NCBI GenBank assembly: GCA_013407085.1
Contig: JACCGJ010005168.1
Span: 1-64,000, forward strand
Length of the DNA stretch: 64,000 nt
Direction: 5' to 3'
Source of the DNA: Atriophallophorus winterbourni
Taxonomy: Eukaryota; Platyhelminthes; Trematoda; Plagiorchiida; Microphallidae
Shown: piece after piece, positions 10,058 through 22,844 of the stretch
Layout: each line of letters starts with the position of its first letter
Numbering within the stretch: the stretch's first letter is position 1
The notes under the pieces: generated by a model
Database searches by the model: none
Told to the model about the DNA's origin: nothing
Seen by the model: the letters and a program-made list of their open reading frames with translations, nothing else
Translations under genes and position numbers: made by a program

Positions 10058-10410
10058 GTGAAGAGAAACCCTTTCCGTTTATCTCAGTCGCAGCTACAAA
10101 TTCTGGGACCAAAGGATGGCTTGGAAAACATCGGACGTACCTTCGCATACGACGAGGATACCAGAGGAAAATGAACCAACTTTCTCAGTGGTGGGCGCTC
10201 CTTTGAAGCTTCCCACAGACGGAAATTCTGGACGCTCGATTGGCTTTTCCCTTGGCGGCGCGATCGTCGAGGATATCCAAATCACAATAAGAAAAAAACG
10301 CTTTGGCAGTGGTGGTTGCTGCTCTGCAGCTTTCCACCGGAAGAAATTCTGGACGCTCGATTGGCTCGTTGGCCACATACTGTCCTGTGCAAACTGAACT
10401 GAACTGAACT
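10058..10410 (+). mobile_element. Family B LINE 3' end, truncated to the 3' UTR
   Basis: Similarity to the 3' UTRs at 33673-33983 and 53811-54163 starts at about 10058 and runs to a CTGAA repeat at 10391-10410. It holds two tandem versions of a module of about 120 bp (GGCAGTGGTGG core followed by a GACGCTCGATTGGCT core), as in the other B copies, whereas family A has one. No coding sequence remains; apparent reading frames here are accidental. Confidence 0.75.
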
Positions 10411-10743
10411 ACAATAAAAATCAAATTTACAACTACACAGTCCTTCAACAGATAAAAACAAAAACGTCATTCTAAAGACTTTAAGTTTCAACTCAAATAC
10501 TCATCTTTCACCAATGAATTATTTAGAGCCAAATCTCACTTGTTGTATGTGCCATTTTAGTTACAAAAATGAACTTTTAAGGAGAACAGAACAGTACGTC
10601 TATAGCTCGCAAACACCTTCTGCATACTGAAGGAATGACGCACACTGAGAGCCAGACAGTCTAAGAACGATGCTTCGACATGTCTGGACTCGTTCAAACC
10701 CCGCAGCAACCGAATATTGTTCACTGTTTAATTATTAGAACAG
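10411..10743. other. No gene recognised
   Basis: AT-rich sequence between a LINE tail and a Gypsy RT relic, with no supportable feature. Confidence 0.4.
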
Positions 10744-11550
10744 TTATCCAAAAGAGGACCGTATGGTCCTTTTAGTCGCTAAAGGGTTAAATGTAAGACC
10801 ATGTTCTTTAGCAACGTTTAAAAATCCGGTGTAATTCTCATCATGTTGTTTCTTGTCACGACCACAAATAGTGACATTATCAACGTAGGCAAGAACATCC
10901 GTCAAGTGTGCATTGTTGATGATAGAATCGATTATGCGCTGAAAGTGTAGCGGTTGATCCAACGGAGATTTCACCATTAACAAAGTACGTCTCTGGTTAT
11001 TGAACGCAATAAACCGGAACACAGTTCGCAACGAATAACAGAACATATCCCAGGCAGTCACACGCAATATACTTGTCCCAAAACAGAACACGAGCGTGGC
11101 GTGAATCGTATATTCAAATTGTGTACATATTTACATGTATCATTAAAACAAAACAATAATGAAATATGTAGGGTTATTGTAATAACATATACAATAATGG
11201 AAACACCATAAAAGCAAGCAACACCGTTGGTTACCCCAAATGGAATACGACGAAACTGGTAGAGATTACCACAAGCCTCAAAAGCCGTGTAAATTTTTTC
11301 TCCATCACGGATCGGCACTTTATGGTATGCACTTTTTAAATCAAGCGTCGTAAATATCTTGTACCGAGCAATTTTTTCGATCATTTCGTCGATTCGTTGC
11401 AAAGGGTATGCATCGAGTTGCGTAAAGCGATTTATGGTACGACTGTAATCAACCACCATCCTGCGTTTGTGGTTTTCGTTACAGGTTATTAAAACCTGTG
11501 CCCTCCATGGCGATCTGAAAGGTTTAATAATATCGTCACCAAGCAGTCTT
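10744..11550 (-). pseudogene. Ty3/Gypsy reverse transcriptase fragment with internal insertion
   Basis: On the minus strand the RT fingers and palm are clear: IIKPFRSPWRAQV, RRMVVDYSRTINRFTQLD, ARYKIFTTLDLKSAYHKVPI, YTAFEACGNLYQFRRIPFGV and TNGVACF. After a stretch of about 266 bp that is not RT (10945-11210), the protein resumes with FQRIIDSIINN, DVLAYVDNVTICGRD and NVAKEHGLTFN. YVDN replaces the usual YIDD box, as occurs in some Gypsy lineages. Protease, RNase H and integrase are missing, and no LTR is recognisable. It is not the same lineage as the elements at 46780 or 30557. Confidence 0.85.
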
Positions 11551-11556
11551 TCGATT

Positions 11557-11898
11557 TAAACGACGGCGCCTAAGAAAGAAAAGATCGAGAGACATTAAGC
11601 GCGCAGCGTACGATTTCCCTCGCTAACCCTCAATCATGCGAGTTGCGAGGCGCTGTACGCTTTGAAGTCGAAGGATGTCCTTTTTGTAGTGAGGACACCA
11701 CGCCTCAACACAGTATTCGAGATGCGGCCGATTTAATGCCTTGTACAGTGGCAGGAATACATTGGGTCGTCTGCTCGATAGCACTAATTTCAGCCGAAAA
11801 AGTACCTTGCGTGCACGCTGAGCCGCAGCGGCACATTGGTCCTCCCATTTGAAGTTAGCCCTAACCAGTACTCCTAAATCCTTAACACACTGTGTGGC
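11557..11898 (-). pseudogene. Family A LINE fragment, RT thumb and start of C-terminus
   Basis: Minus-strand reading shows QCVKDLGVLVRANFKWEDQC, RARKVLFRL, SSRRPNVFLPLYKAL, RPHLEYCVEAWCPHYKKDIL and RLATRMIEG, followed by a stop and decayed C-terminus to about 11557. Its 5' truncation point abuts the 3' repeat tail of the P-family fragment at 11899. Its 3' end is lost against the Gypsy RT. Confidence 0.85.
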
Positions 11899-12640
11899 CA
11901 ATAGTCAATAGTCAATAGTATATTGAGGTAAAAAAGCGACAAGCTTAAAAGAAAACCACAGGATGTTGTACACATGGATTCGAAATTTCAGGGTTAAAAT
12001 TAAGGTCCGAATGAAAAAAACGTTGATACTGTGAGGGATGGGGATGCGAGCACCACAAAACTTTGGTTGATACTTCCAGTTGAAAGCAGTTTGTGCGCTG
12101 AAAATCGGAAAAAATGCAGTTTCATAGAGTATAGAAAGTTTTAGCTTTTCAAACGTTATGAAGCAAATGAAACAAGTGCATATCTAAACGGTCTTTAAAA
12201 ATAGAAAGGGAATGGGCAGACACAACAAAATTGGTAGATTGTTCCAGGTTTGTGCAACACGAACGGCAAAAAAGTGTGACGTCACTGTGACGTGACGGCA
12301 CCTTATTGACTGGGGGCTGCCTAAGTTGAGGGCTGCTGTAGCCGTCCAATGAGAGGTGAAAGCCTTTCCCACCGTCGGAAGCAGCCATAGGCGCTGAGCT
12401 ATACACCAGTCTATCCATAGCTTCTAACCTGTATCTACTGCGTCCAGTGTTATAATCCTTAGAAGCGGAATGAAGTGCCCTCTTCCTTGGTGCGTTGTGA
12501 TGTACGCAAAGGCAGTTTAATATGGAGAACTGGCTGTTGCCTATGCACCAAGTACTCCCTCTCCACGCCACCCTTGGAACCCAGGGAACAGATAAGCTGA
12601 TAAGTTTGGACAACGATGCCGTCGAAGGCGTTAGCAGGAC
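11899..12640 (-). mobile_element. P-family LINE 3' fragment (copy P2)
   Basis: The minus strand ends in nearly three copies of a 7-mer (GTCAATA in plus reading, 11899-11917). The adjacent 3' UTR resembles that of P1. Upstream, the C-terminal motif FFAVRVAQTWNNLP and a following KDRLDMHLFHLL segment mark the end of a CR1-type ORF2. Frames are broken. The 5' boundary is unclear and could lie between 12600 and 12740. Confidence 0.65.
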
Positions 12641-13010
12641 GACGTTGAATAAAACTTTTGACTGCCTGACGGGAATCCGGCTCCGGATTTTTCCTCGAGG
12701 TTGACTCCTGAAGCTCTTCCCATGTTTGATATAACCACAAGGCAGTGGAGGTTCAAGATAAGGGTTTTCATTCCCCTAGTAGGATCGCCTTCATGTACTT
12801 ACGAGCTTCACCTGCACAAAGCATGCTGGTTTTGAGGCACCGGTCAGCATCCTTCACCATTTCACCAGTCAGTAGAAGCAGTTTAACTGGGTCACACAGG
12901 ACAACGCGTGCAGGCCTGGAGCTGGACTTGGTTGTCAAAGGCTATATGGGACGCGTACCATTGGAGCGTTTTCGGAATCGGGAGCTTACCTCAAAACCGC
13001 CCCGGCAGTG
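12640..13010 (+). repeat. Dispersed repeat Y, copy 1
   Basis: About 350 bp match 57040-57390 in the same orientation. Shared blocks include GGTTTTC and CTTCCC/CATTCCC segments around 12768-12790 and 57235-57252, an AAGGCAGTGGAGGTT-type block at 12741, and a GCACAAAGCATGCTGGTTTT / GAAGCAAACTGGTTTT block. No protein motif is visible. It looks like a SINE or a non-autonomous element of unknown type. Confidence 0.6.
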
Positions 13011-13559
13011 ACAACCTTGTAGATTGTTTTTTCAAAGCATATTCGCAAACTTTCGTCGTTCCGCGGTAACTGCGTCTAAAGTAGATCGATTTATATTAAA
13101 TATACTTCTGAGATAAAATAACCAGTTTAGACTTACACTATAATAATAAGCTGTTTGACTTTACAAATAAAGGTTGAATCATTTTCTCAATAGATTAAGG
13201 AGTGAAATGACTCTATAATAGAATATTGGATTATAGTTATTGATTTCTTTCCATTTGGAAATTCCTGCAACCCCGCAATGTAGTCTCTCAGTGAAATGCA
13301 TGATATTCGTTTATCCAAATGAGTCTAATTTTTGCGTTCTAATGTTTCTTTGGCTTTCGAACGAGCGATTCGCGTTGTAATACCTCAAATTTCGTTAAAA
13401 TGTCGGGGTACCAAGTGTATCAATCGTCTCACCAACACCTGTGTTAGTCCAGTCTTCTAGGTAGAATATGAAATTAAAACTGCCTCTCTTGCCGCAAACA
13501 ACCGGAGAGTCTATACACTTTCCGCTTCCTAGAGAGCCATTTGAAGAGTAGATTCAATC
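13011..13559. other. No gene recognised
   Basis: AT-rich sequence without supportable coding or RNA features. Confidence 0.4.
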
Positions 13560-14337
13560 TAATAATTTGCAATACTTAGATCTTGATAGCAATGTTCTGA
13601 TTCTATCCCATTTCTGGTCTGATCAAAAGTTGCTCAAAACCGGTCAGTTGCCAAACACGAATTTTGCAGAAATCGTTCTTGTCTAACAAATTTGGACGAG
13701 TGTTGTAGATGCAGCCGTATATAATCATGCAGGTTACCTCGACATTTTTAAAGCTTTTGACCTTTTCTATCATAATTTACTCTTTAACAAGCTAAAGAAA
13801 CGTTTTATTTTTGTTAACAAATATGAAAGGATTCGTGATTAACTAAACAAAGGATAAATCGGAGTTGGTCTGCCTCGCATAGTATCGAAGCAGATCGACT
13901 AATAAAGCGGTGTTCCGCAAGGATTAATGCATTTCTATCAAATTAATAGTGATTGTCATATCATTTGTTTGCCAGATTGGAATTATTCAACATAAAAACA
14001 TTTTCACACGTTGATGCGGTAACGTTTGCTACAAAACGACCTGAATACTATGTACGATTGGTAATCGGAAAACAACCTGTCTTTGAGTATGCAAACGTGT
14101 ATGATCATGCAGATCCTGGATTTTCCAACTCTACAAACTTTAAGACCAAATCGTGGAATTCAAGTGGAAGAAAAGGACCCGGGTGTCTGGATTTGCGGTG
14201 ATTTGAAAAATAGACTACAATGCGAAACCGTTTACAAACGCGCGTTTCGACCGATAGGTATTTCGAGGCTAATATTTGAACTTTTCGCGCATCCGTGCTC
14301 ATGGTTGCAAGTTGGGATTACCGCACGGCAAACGTAA
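13560..14337 (+). pseudogene. Decayed CR1-like LINE fragment (RT)
   Basis: Scattered over several frames are KHEFCRNRSCLTNLDE (RT finger), a DIFKAFDLFYHNLLFNKL segment, SGVPQGLMHF, and EEKDPGVWICGDLKNRLQC with VYKRAFRPIG, which match the order of CR1 RT motifs. The catalytic box is not recognisable. The fragment ends near 14337 with no 3' tail. Confidence 0.65.
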
Positions 14338-15129
14338 ATGCTGCAGGTAATTTTATTCAGTATGTTCGTGTTTTGTTTGGAATTCCCAACCTGCCCATTT
14401 GGTGAACTCAAACAGTTCAGCTATATTTTAATCAAAACTGGGCGAAAACATGAGAGACAATCCTAATTTTGCCTCCGAATCTTGTACCTATTCTTCAACT
14501 CTGTGGTTATTGTAAAGGTAATTGATTTTTGCATCCATAAACCTTGCATTTCGAATGAATTGCAGGCACCTTTGTGAATATTTTGACGAATATGTTACTC
14601 GTTAGTAATTTTAACAGCTATTAAAATTGACACATTTACGTGCGAAAATTTAAATTCACAACTTATCGTGATGTTGCACTTTCATCGATTAATGTTGAAA
14701 ACACTGATCCTTTTCCATGACTGAAATTTTATGTAAAGTTTATTGTAATCATAAAACCAATAGTATTATCTTATTGTTTAGTTAACGGGATTCCGACCGC
14801 ATAATAATTAAATAAGGTGATTAAAGATTATTTTTCTATAATGATTCATGATGTTTAATTGAACATAAATAATATGTCTTTAGACGTACGTCTTTGCACG
14901 GGGCAGAAAACTATTTAAAGTTAACAGCCGGCAGCCAGTATTGAACAAACTGCAGTTGCCTGGAGACTATCTATTGTCATCGCAAATGCATCATGCCAAT
15001 CTGGAGTTGCGAATCAAAAACCTCTCACATATTAAAAGTATTTCTTGTGTTTAAATAAGTGATTATTTACATCTTCCGTCATAATATCATGCTTATTTCA
15101 CGAAAAATGTAAACAGTAGCATTGAAAAA
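14338..15129. other. No gene recognised
   Basis: Strongly AT-rich stretch between two CR1-like fragments; no motif or repeat recognised. Confidence 0.4.
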
Positions 15130-15828
15130 CAAATTTTTCTAACGTGGTTTTCGTTTCAATCAATTCTGGTGAAAAAGACCTGCGGATGTGGATTGAAAGG
15201 CACCAAAATTTTGAGTTTACTTCCAGGATGAATATCGACAATTCAGCTAATTGTAAGGCATACTTTAATGATTATTTGCGAAATTCCCGCTGGAACGTTA
15301 TCTATTATATTGAACATCTACATTCGTCCTACGATTGAGTGTTCACTAGAAGTCTGAGATCCTTGGCTGTAAGAAGATATTTCTCTCTTCGATAAAATTT
15401 ATCACATGGCATCAAAGTTAGTGATAGGTCTCCAAAATGTAGAGATTGCGACTTTAGGCCCATGTGACTTTAATCAAAGACGCAGTAAGCATGAAATTAT
15501 TCTTACTCTTAGAATTGTGTCTAACAAAGGGGATCCACTAAGACATTTGTTTCAAGGTTGCGAGCATTTTTCATCCCTTTACATCCCAAGTTCCCGTATC
15601 GGTAGTCAGTGCCATTTCTGCCATACATGGAATTTCCTGCCTCAAAATATGGTTGATTCTCTTTGCCTGGTGATATTTAAAGCGGAATAGGACTTATGTG
15701 TGCCATCGAACATCATTTGATATATATTCTACTCGCTACCTACTATTATTTTTCTCATTTTTATTCTCACTGTAATCCTGTAGTGTTATAAAGCATTCAC
15801 TTTCTAACAATAAATCCTTGAATCCTTG
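15130..15828 (+). mobile_element. CR1-like LINE 3' end with 8-mer tail
   Basis: EKDLRMWIERHQNFEF near 15172 matches the RT thumb region, and CHTWNFLPQNMVDSLCLVIF near 15610-15680 is the C-terminal motif of CR1 ORF2. The element ends with AATAAATC and two copies of AATCCTTG at 15813-15828. Because the EKD-W motif also occurs at 14155, this is a separate insertion from the preceding fragment. Confidence 0.65.
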
Positions 15829-17639
15829 AAATCACATTGAACTAGTTGCAACAATCGATACGTAAGAAAATTTCTCGATGCGTATGCTCTCTATAATCAT
15901 GCTTTGATTAGCCAACACCTCCGATTGGCTGCCTTTTTTGGGCCAATAGGATTTGGTTCACGACGAAACCCAAATCAACCAATCAGACTGTCGGGATGAA
16001 CGGTAAGCTGCAACAATTATTGCTGAGGACGAAATAACGTGAATATACAAATCCGCACGTCTAATATTCAATCGAAACCCATAACGTTATTTTGATTTCA
16101 AAATGTATTTATAAATGTATTGCCAAATTACAAGTTCCACGCAACAAAAGCTGAATCATGCTTCCATGATGATCAACTTGATTTTTTGAGTTTCACGCCA
16201 ACAATGTTCCTGGAGTGTGAAAATATTGTTTATTAAGCAGGTAAAAACAAAATAGGGAATTGTAACAGTAGATAAACCACGAAAATATTTTGAAATGAAA
16301 GTAAATTTGAATGTGTAACAAAAATTGTTTTTCGTAAAACCTTGGAGTTAAATGAATTTGCTTCAGAGCGCGTATATTGTTAAAATATAAACTGCGGTTA
16401 ACTACATATATTCAAATCATTTTTTTCAAAATTTCATTAAATTTATACCGGCGTTCACATGTAGAAATCATGTAAACATTATGATGTTAGAATCTGTGTT
16501 AGGTTTCTTTAAAAATAAGGATTTTTTTGTAGAACTTATGCAGGTAATCTGTTTGACTTTCCCTATCGTCGAATTAGAATAAAACTTATCTTCACAAAAT
16601 ATTCGATACCCCAAACCATCCCTTAAAGTATTTATTCACGCGAAGGAATACGAGAAATTATCAAACCCATTAATATCTGCTGGTGGTACCCCATTTTCGC
16701 CTGAAATGAAAAAGTTATTTTTAATCTGTCCGTGTCTGTTAAACTTGGAAGGGTTTACCTTCTACAGTTGCTCGCTGAACTAGCGCGCATGATTTGGAAC
16801 TGAAGTAGACGTTTTCATTGAATTATGCGTTTCCCAAATACTTATATACTGTTCACTCTAACTTCTTATCTTGTTTGATACATTTAAATGACAATTTTCA
16901 CTATTGTAGGGATATTTTTGAGCTTGCTACTTTATAGACCATCGATATCATTGAATTACCTTGAACTAAATCGACCGTTTTACGTGTGTAAACAAAGTAC
17001 CCACGGATTATGACCGAAACATCTGCACTACTTTTGCAACCGTACAATCGCCTTATGTAAGTTTTTTGATCATAAGATCGTTCAATAATCACTTTTAACC
17101 TTTTACTTATCACATATTTGATAACATCAATACAGAAACCCCGCTCACGTGATTGATATCGTGCAAACGTGACAACATCGTTGATCTCGATCGCATTCCA
17201 GACACTGAAAATGGTCACGATGTTGGATGAGGAAAAGTAGGTACTGTGTTTTCCTCTCAATTCTCCAAGTGGAACACGATCGGAACGACAGTCATGGCCA
17301 TCATAAATGGCACTTGCCACAAGTCCCGTGGCATTCTGATTGGTGGATTTAAGTGATCAATCAGGTTTAATAATTTAGATGCGCAAATTTTGGTTGTGTT
17401 AGGTGAAACTGCACATCTAATTACCTTGTATTTTATAATATGGTTTTCCTTTCAATAATAATCAAACGCTGATATTGTCTGATCTCTTTACTGAACAATT
17501 TTATACGGCTTGAAACAAAATGGTTACTTTAGGATGGAAATTTGTTGTGTTCGATTTTTTTATTTAATAGTTTGAACAATCGAAATACTAAAATATTGTC
17601 ACAACAAGCTATTTCAGTTCATCAGTAATTGGCTACTGG
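15829..17639. other. No gene recognised
   Basis: AT-rich sequence. The 139-codon minus-strand frame at 16901-17320 shows no family motif and no splice context, so it is left uncalled. Confidence 0.4.
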
Positions 17640-18065
17640 TTCGCAGCCTTTCAATGATTTGAGGGTGGCAAACTTTCCCGATGCGCTCACAGCGATAGGC
17701 GTCAGTTACAGGCCGGTGTTGTGATCTGCGTTCAGTCGACAAGAGCTTTATCTGCTTTTCCCCTAATTTGGACGTGACACATTGCACAGTGTCCCCAATG
17801 TGAGCGGTCAAGAGCAAGTTATCCTCAACTAGTACAGTCAATGACAAGAGCTTTCACATATCATTTCCAAATGTCAATGTACCACAAGTACCTTCTCTCC
17901 AATGGTCATCTTCATGATTTCAACTAACCATTTTCCTTTCGGTACAAATGATTTAGCCAGCGTAGGCTCCGTTGTCGTAGTAGTGCGAACATGCTCTGTA
18001 GACAAGCATTAGGATGCACTTCAACATTCTCTACTTTGTCCATCGACATGTTTTAGGTACAGTGG
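17640..18065 (-). pseudogene. RTE-like LINE C-terminal fragment, copy 1
   Basis: Minus-strand reading gives SMFALLRQRSLRWLNHLYR and later LALDRSHWGHCAMCHV, then DAYRCERIGKVCHPQ, a decayed zinc-finger-like end. The same order occurs at 22845-23275, with which it shares DNA similarity including GTGATCTGCGTTCA and GAACATGCTCTGTAGAC. This LRWLGH...DR..W layout is typical of the C-terminus of RTE-like LINEs. All frames are broken. Confidence 0.6.
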
Positions 18066-21000
18066 GTGGCACATAAATTGAAGCATTTGTCTTCCGCTTG
18101 TGTGTTCTATGGATGGTACATGTCTCACTGCCGAAAGTAAAGCACTTAGTATACAATGCACTGAAAACTATCATCTTAGTCGTTACAGTCAACTTGCAGT
18201 TGCCCGAAATATGAGAGTTCTATCTGGACAAAAAGGCAGCTGCTCTGTCAATCCGCATGTCAATCTCCGTGTCTAGCAAGAAATTATCCGCAATGGCAAA
18301 AGAAGGTGTTTGATATGATGCATTAGTTCTAGCTGATAGTAACGTAACTTATTGGAATTTAAAGGCATCCGGTTGTACCAATACCGTTTCGAATACAATG
18401 AACAATTGACGAATAATTCAATTCTGATTGGGTTTTAACGGCCTAATATACATTTATTATGTCAAAATTTTAGTGGCTGTTTTCTGTTCAATACTCTAAA
18501 TATTTATTGACGAAATTTCACGTACGTGATCGACCCGCAGTTTGATTTGATAGTTCCGATTGACCAAGATTTGGTGTTTGCAGAACAATACCCTGCGGCC
18601 TCCCAATCGAACCTTCAACGAAGCTGCATCAGCATTATGTCGATGATCGCATTGTTCCAAATAATCTGAGGGATTGTCAAATAGAATTATCAAAATGACA
18701 TGAGGTAGTAGTTGCAAAGCCTTTCTTGACAAAAATCCTGCCAAATTATATTAACCTAAATAATCGAGAGTATTGTACACGTGTGTTGACGATGATATTG
18801 TGAGTTGGGAAGAAATTGCACCGCTCATTCAAAGCAACTGCCGAAAGCGTCCAGTCCAAGCGCGAAAGGGCAGATACAGCTGCAGACCGCACTTAACACT
18901 GCTACCGTGCAATTGACATCAAGAATGAAGATTTTATGATGAAATATGCAATTTCTTTCTATGTACCATTGGATGAACGCTATACAAAAATACGACGAAT
19001 GCAATCAAATTTCCATTGGTGTGTTTGCTCTGCGTGATTTTATATGTTATCAATATGCGACGCAAGCCATTAGAGTATTTTTTAAATTAGAAGCTTATCC
19101 CCAAAACCACTCCAACCGTGATAACCTTGTAACCGTCAAGAAGAGTCCGGATAAAAACCTCAGCTAGACTGTATGAAAGTTGTGTATAACATGTACAAGT
19201 ATCGGCAGGGGTAATATTGTCCCCACCCGGGAATTTTTTTGTATTAAATGGCCGTAAATGTCATTCCACCACGACTATGACGTAGCGATTAAACTGAATT
19301 GAATTAAAAATAAGACAATAATGCCTGTTTTAAGCAGAACACTTGGAAGTACAATCTTGCAGGAGCATCCGCTGTCTTTGGAATTGTAACAGTCATTTCT
19401 TGTTGTGTCATTAGCGGGACAACCCTTGGATTTACTTTAATTCCTGCATTCACGATTTTGTACAGTAATTTTAGATTATATTCCATTCTTTTCAGTGTTG
19501 TTTGTCGTACTGAAAGATATTGGTTACTGTTCCGTATTCGGCAAAATTAAAACCCAGTTATAGGAGAAGCAAGATCATAATGAAGTTTCCGGGCTCGTCT
19601 TTTCAGTAAAATCGATTTTTCATTTCTACTATGACCAGAAAATCGGAAGTTGCGGACATTTTTCCTGGAAATAACTAAAAGTTCGAATGAATTTACATAT
19701 GAAGGTAGTTTGAAAATGAGTTGGAATGTGTATTTGAGTCACTGAAATGAAGTTGGATTTCGTTAACATCGTTCTTATAAGTCCCCAAAAGTTCACCTTA
19801 CAAATGATTTCCGTCTTGTCGATGTATCTTAATGTACTGCAGACAAAAGAAAACGAGCGCAGCACGGCCACTCCGTCCCAAGTTTTGGTGGTAACTTATC
19901 ATGTAAAACAAGATGACAATTTGAAAACAGGGTCTACCATTATTCTTTTATTTTAAAAGGCTCTCAACAGCAAAACCGTACAAGGAGCTATCTTTGTAAA
20001 CAAGTAGAGAGAAATGTCCAAAATTTCGTGGGGGCTGAATTGATAAATAATATGATGCATCCGAATTGAATGGTCGAATAATATTTCTTATTATTTGCAA
20101 TTTTTTGAAAAGGTAAATCTCTATTGACACATGCATAAGCTAGACAACACGCGTTCTCTATCCAAGCACATAATAATAAATCTGTCGTCAATAAGAAAAC
20201 TTACACGAGTTTTTGACCGATTCATCCTTCATGGTCTGCGGAACTGTAAGAAATTGTTAATGTAGAAAAATGGTACTAAATTTACATCTTTGAACATATT
20301 GAAAGGCATTCTTGAAACATTAATATTCGTTATCCTTCCAAATACACACAATGTTTTATAGTTTTTCGCAAAAGCAAATATGCTCTGTTTGATTGAGATG
20401 CAAGCATAAAGAGGAGGAATTTTCTCTATAAACTACTAACAATAAAACTTGAGTTTGAGTATTCAAAAACCTAGAAAAACTGAAAACGTTTAGAGCAAAG
20501 TTTCAAGCTTGGTACTCCGTGGGAAATTTCAGTTGCAATTCGCCATTCGGTTTCTCTATTCGCAAATTACACCGGAGTCCAGGTTAACTGGCTAATGTAA
20601 ACTAAGGATGTTGTTTTAACCTCGTCACGGGAATTAATGTTAGAATCTTCATCCGCACGATATTTATTACGACCAGGAAAATGGCAACCAAATTTTGAAC
20701 TAGTTAATCTATCGTGCAACTTATGACGAACAACTAGGACGAACACCAAACTGAAGGTATGGTTTTCTTATTCGCTCCGATTTGAACAACTAATATATGA
20801 ACATGCGCACTATGGAAAATGACATCTGTTCTAAGGTCAAAATTATTTAAAATTGTAATATTAGTAAACAGATTTGAACTAATGAACGTCTTCTTCAAAT
20901 GCTTAACCAATAAACAATTGATCTGTTTTAACCGATTAACGACCGGTCAAATTATTTCGACCTTGGAGAAATCGCCTCCTTTGATTGGATGACCAATCAA

Positions 21001-22519
21001 ACAACCACATCACACGTAAACTGTTTCGACATATATTTTTAATTCGACTTCAAAATCACTAATTGGTCCAGCAGATTTGATCAACGAGGCTTGAAGTAGA
21101 GCACCAGAAAAACTCAAAAGTGTAATCCGAAAATTAACGAACATTCCAACGTTTAATTCAAAAATTGGTACAAATCAACACAATTTTGCACTCGACATCA
21201 ATTGTGTGAACTTTTTCCTAAAACGTTCAATGACAACATTATTTTGGCAGATATATCTGGGGGTAAACAAGATTAGTGATAGTCGATAAAGTGGTTTTCG
21301 TTATCGTTATTGAGACATTGGAAACGTAATGACTTAGTTCAAAACAAAAATGACTTCTAATTTATTCCTGATTCCCATATTAACATGTTTCATTGGGATA
21401 CCATTACCTTGATTCCATTTTGCGACATAGAGATTGAATGTAACGTCGGGGTGCCGTAAGTAGAAAAGCGTAGCAAACTTCCCACGAATAACTGCTTTGT
21501 TCGATGGAGAATTTTGCCAATCAATAATTGAAGTACCATCTGAACACCCGCCGAGATGTGGAACGAATGGCGCTGGCGTTAGCTGTTTCTACAAATCAAT
21601 AACGTTAGATGCGTGTGTGTGAATCATGTGAAGGAATTTACGTGAAAAGTTTTGCACTCACACCCCACCGAAAAACTTGCAGATTGAAAGAACTGTTCGT
21701 TTTGAGATCCACGGTATAAGCACACAGTTGCGGGTTGCCAAAATTGGATTGTGATAGGAACGGAACGAACATTGCGGAGACCGTTTGATTATTGATTCTT
21801 GCATCACAATTTGGAGGTTGTAAGGTTGAATTTGATTTTGGCGGTATTCTCAGCAAAGATGCGACTTTCGTGGAAACTATGAAGCAAAAATTCTTGTTAA
21901 GTTCTGTTCCTCATGTCTGTTTAGATTCCCAGATGTTATTAGATTCAATATTTACGGATGTTATGGTGATTGAGCAGAATTGCCATCGTTCGGTAAATCT
22001 TTGTTCGTCAAAATGTACTAAATGATAATTACTTAATGTCTGGTAAAGTCCAGCTGGAAACCTACCGTGATTTAATAAGCTAATATAGTCAGCTTTCTAT
22101 TGAGCACATTTTGAAAGCATATCTCCGCGCGTGGAGCTGTAACAATAATTTCGTGGTGCGCATTCAAAAAGAATCAGACACATGCCGAATAGAAATATTG
22201 GCTTGTAGTAATTTCGCTGAGTTGCTGTATGTATATCTCGTTTTAGTGGATTTAAATAAAAGTTTTACTGGGTAATGAGAGTATATACTTTTTTGTGGTC
22301 AATTATCATTCCACTACGTGTCGGACGAGAAACAGTCTGCATTCTCAAAGTTCAAAGCTATGCCAACCGATGGAAAGATACGACTTCTAAGAGTAGCTAT
22401 AAATAAAGTTCAACAGACTGCATGAAGATGTACAAATGACAATTTGACTGTAATTAACCTCAGTATCAAAAACGCTTCGGAAACTAAAAAATGTTTGGGG
22501 TATGTAGGATGGGATAAAA
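18066..22519. other. Gene-poor AT-rich stretch with a possible LINE 3' end near 19200-19305
   Basis: No supportable gene is seen. Around 19200-19305 a GC-richer block with CCCCACCCGGGAA, followed by AAACTGAATTGAATT at about 19287-19303, resembles a LINE 3' UTR and short repeat tail in the plus orientation. Its family was not established. Confidence 0.35.
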
Positions 22520-22800
22520 AAAGCATTTTGGTACAAACAATCTTAAAACGGCTCCAATTAAGTCTGTATCTGTTAACTCGGTTGTCAACAGAACTCAGCA
22601 GATAGAAAGATGGGTAGAAAAGCTCTGCTTTCTCTACTCTATGGATAGTAGCGCATGCACTTAATAATGTTAAGCGGTTTTCAACCGTTGAACACCTGGA
22701 TTCTTTCCCTAATCTTGATGACCTTAATAGGGCAATCGACCGCTTAGCAAATGGAAAGGCCACTGGGGATGACGGAATTCCATCTAAACTCATCTGACCA
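22520..22800 (+). pseudogene. RTE-like LINE reverse transcriptase N-terminal fragment
   Basis: The clearest part is at about 22687-22795: EHLDSFPNLDDLNRAIDRL followed by ANGKATGDDGIPSKLI, which is the conserved region just before the RT fingers. Upstream DNA from 22560 resembles 63310-63450 of the LINE at the right edge, which supports a common family. It ends abruptly against a minus-strand fragment. Confidence 0.65.
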
Positions 22801-22844
22801 AGGATCTTCATCACGATCGCATAAATGTTTATGTTCTATAGTTT

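Noticed and set aside
16901..17320. 139-codon minus-strand frame in AT-rich DNA
   Set aside because: No domain, no splice support and no relative in the window; length is possible by chance.
22410..22814. 134-codon minus-strand frame
   Set aside because: It is antisense to the RTE-like RT fragment with recognisable plus-strand motifs.
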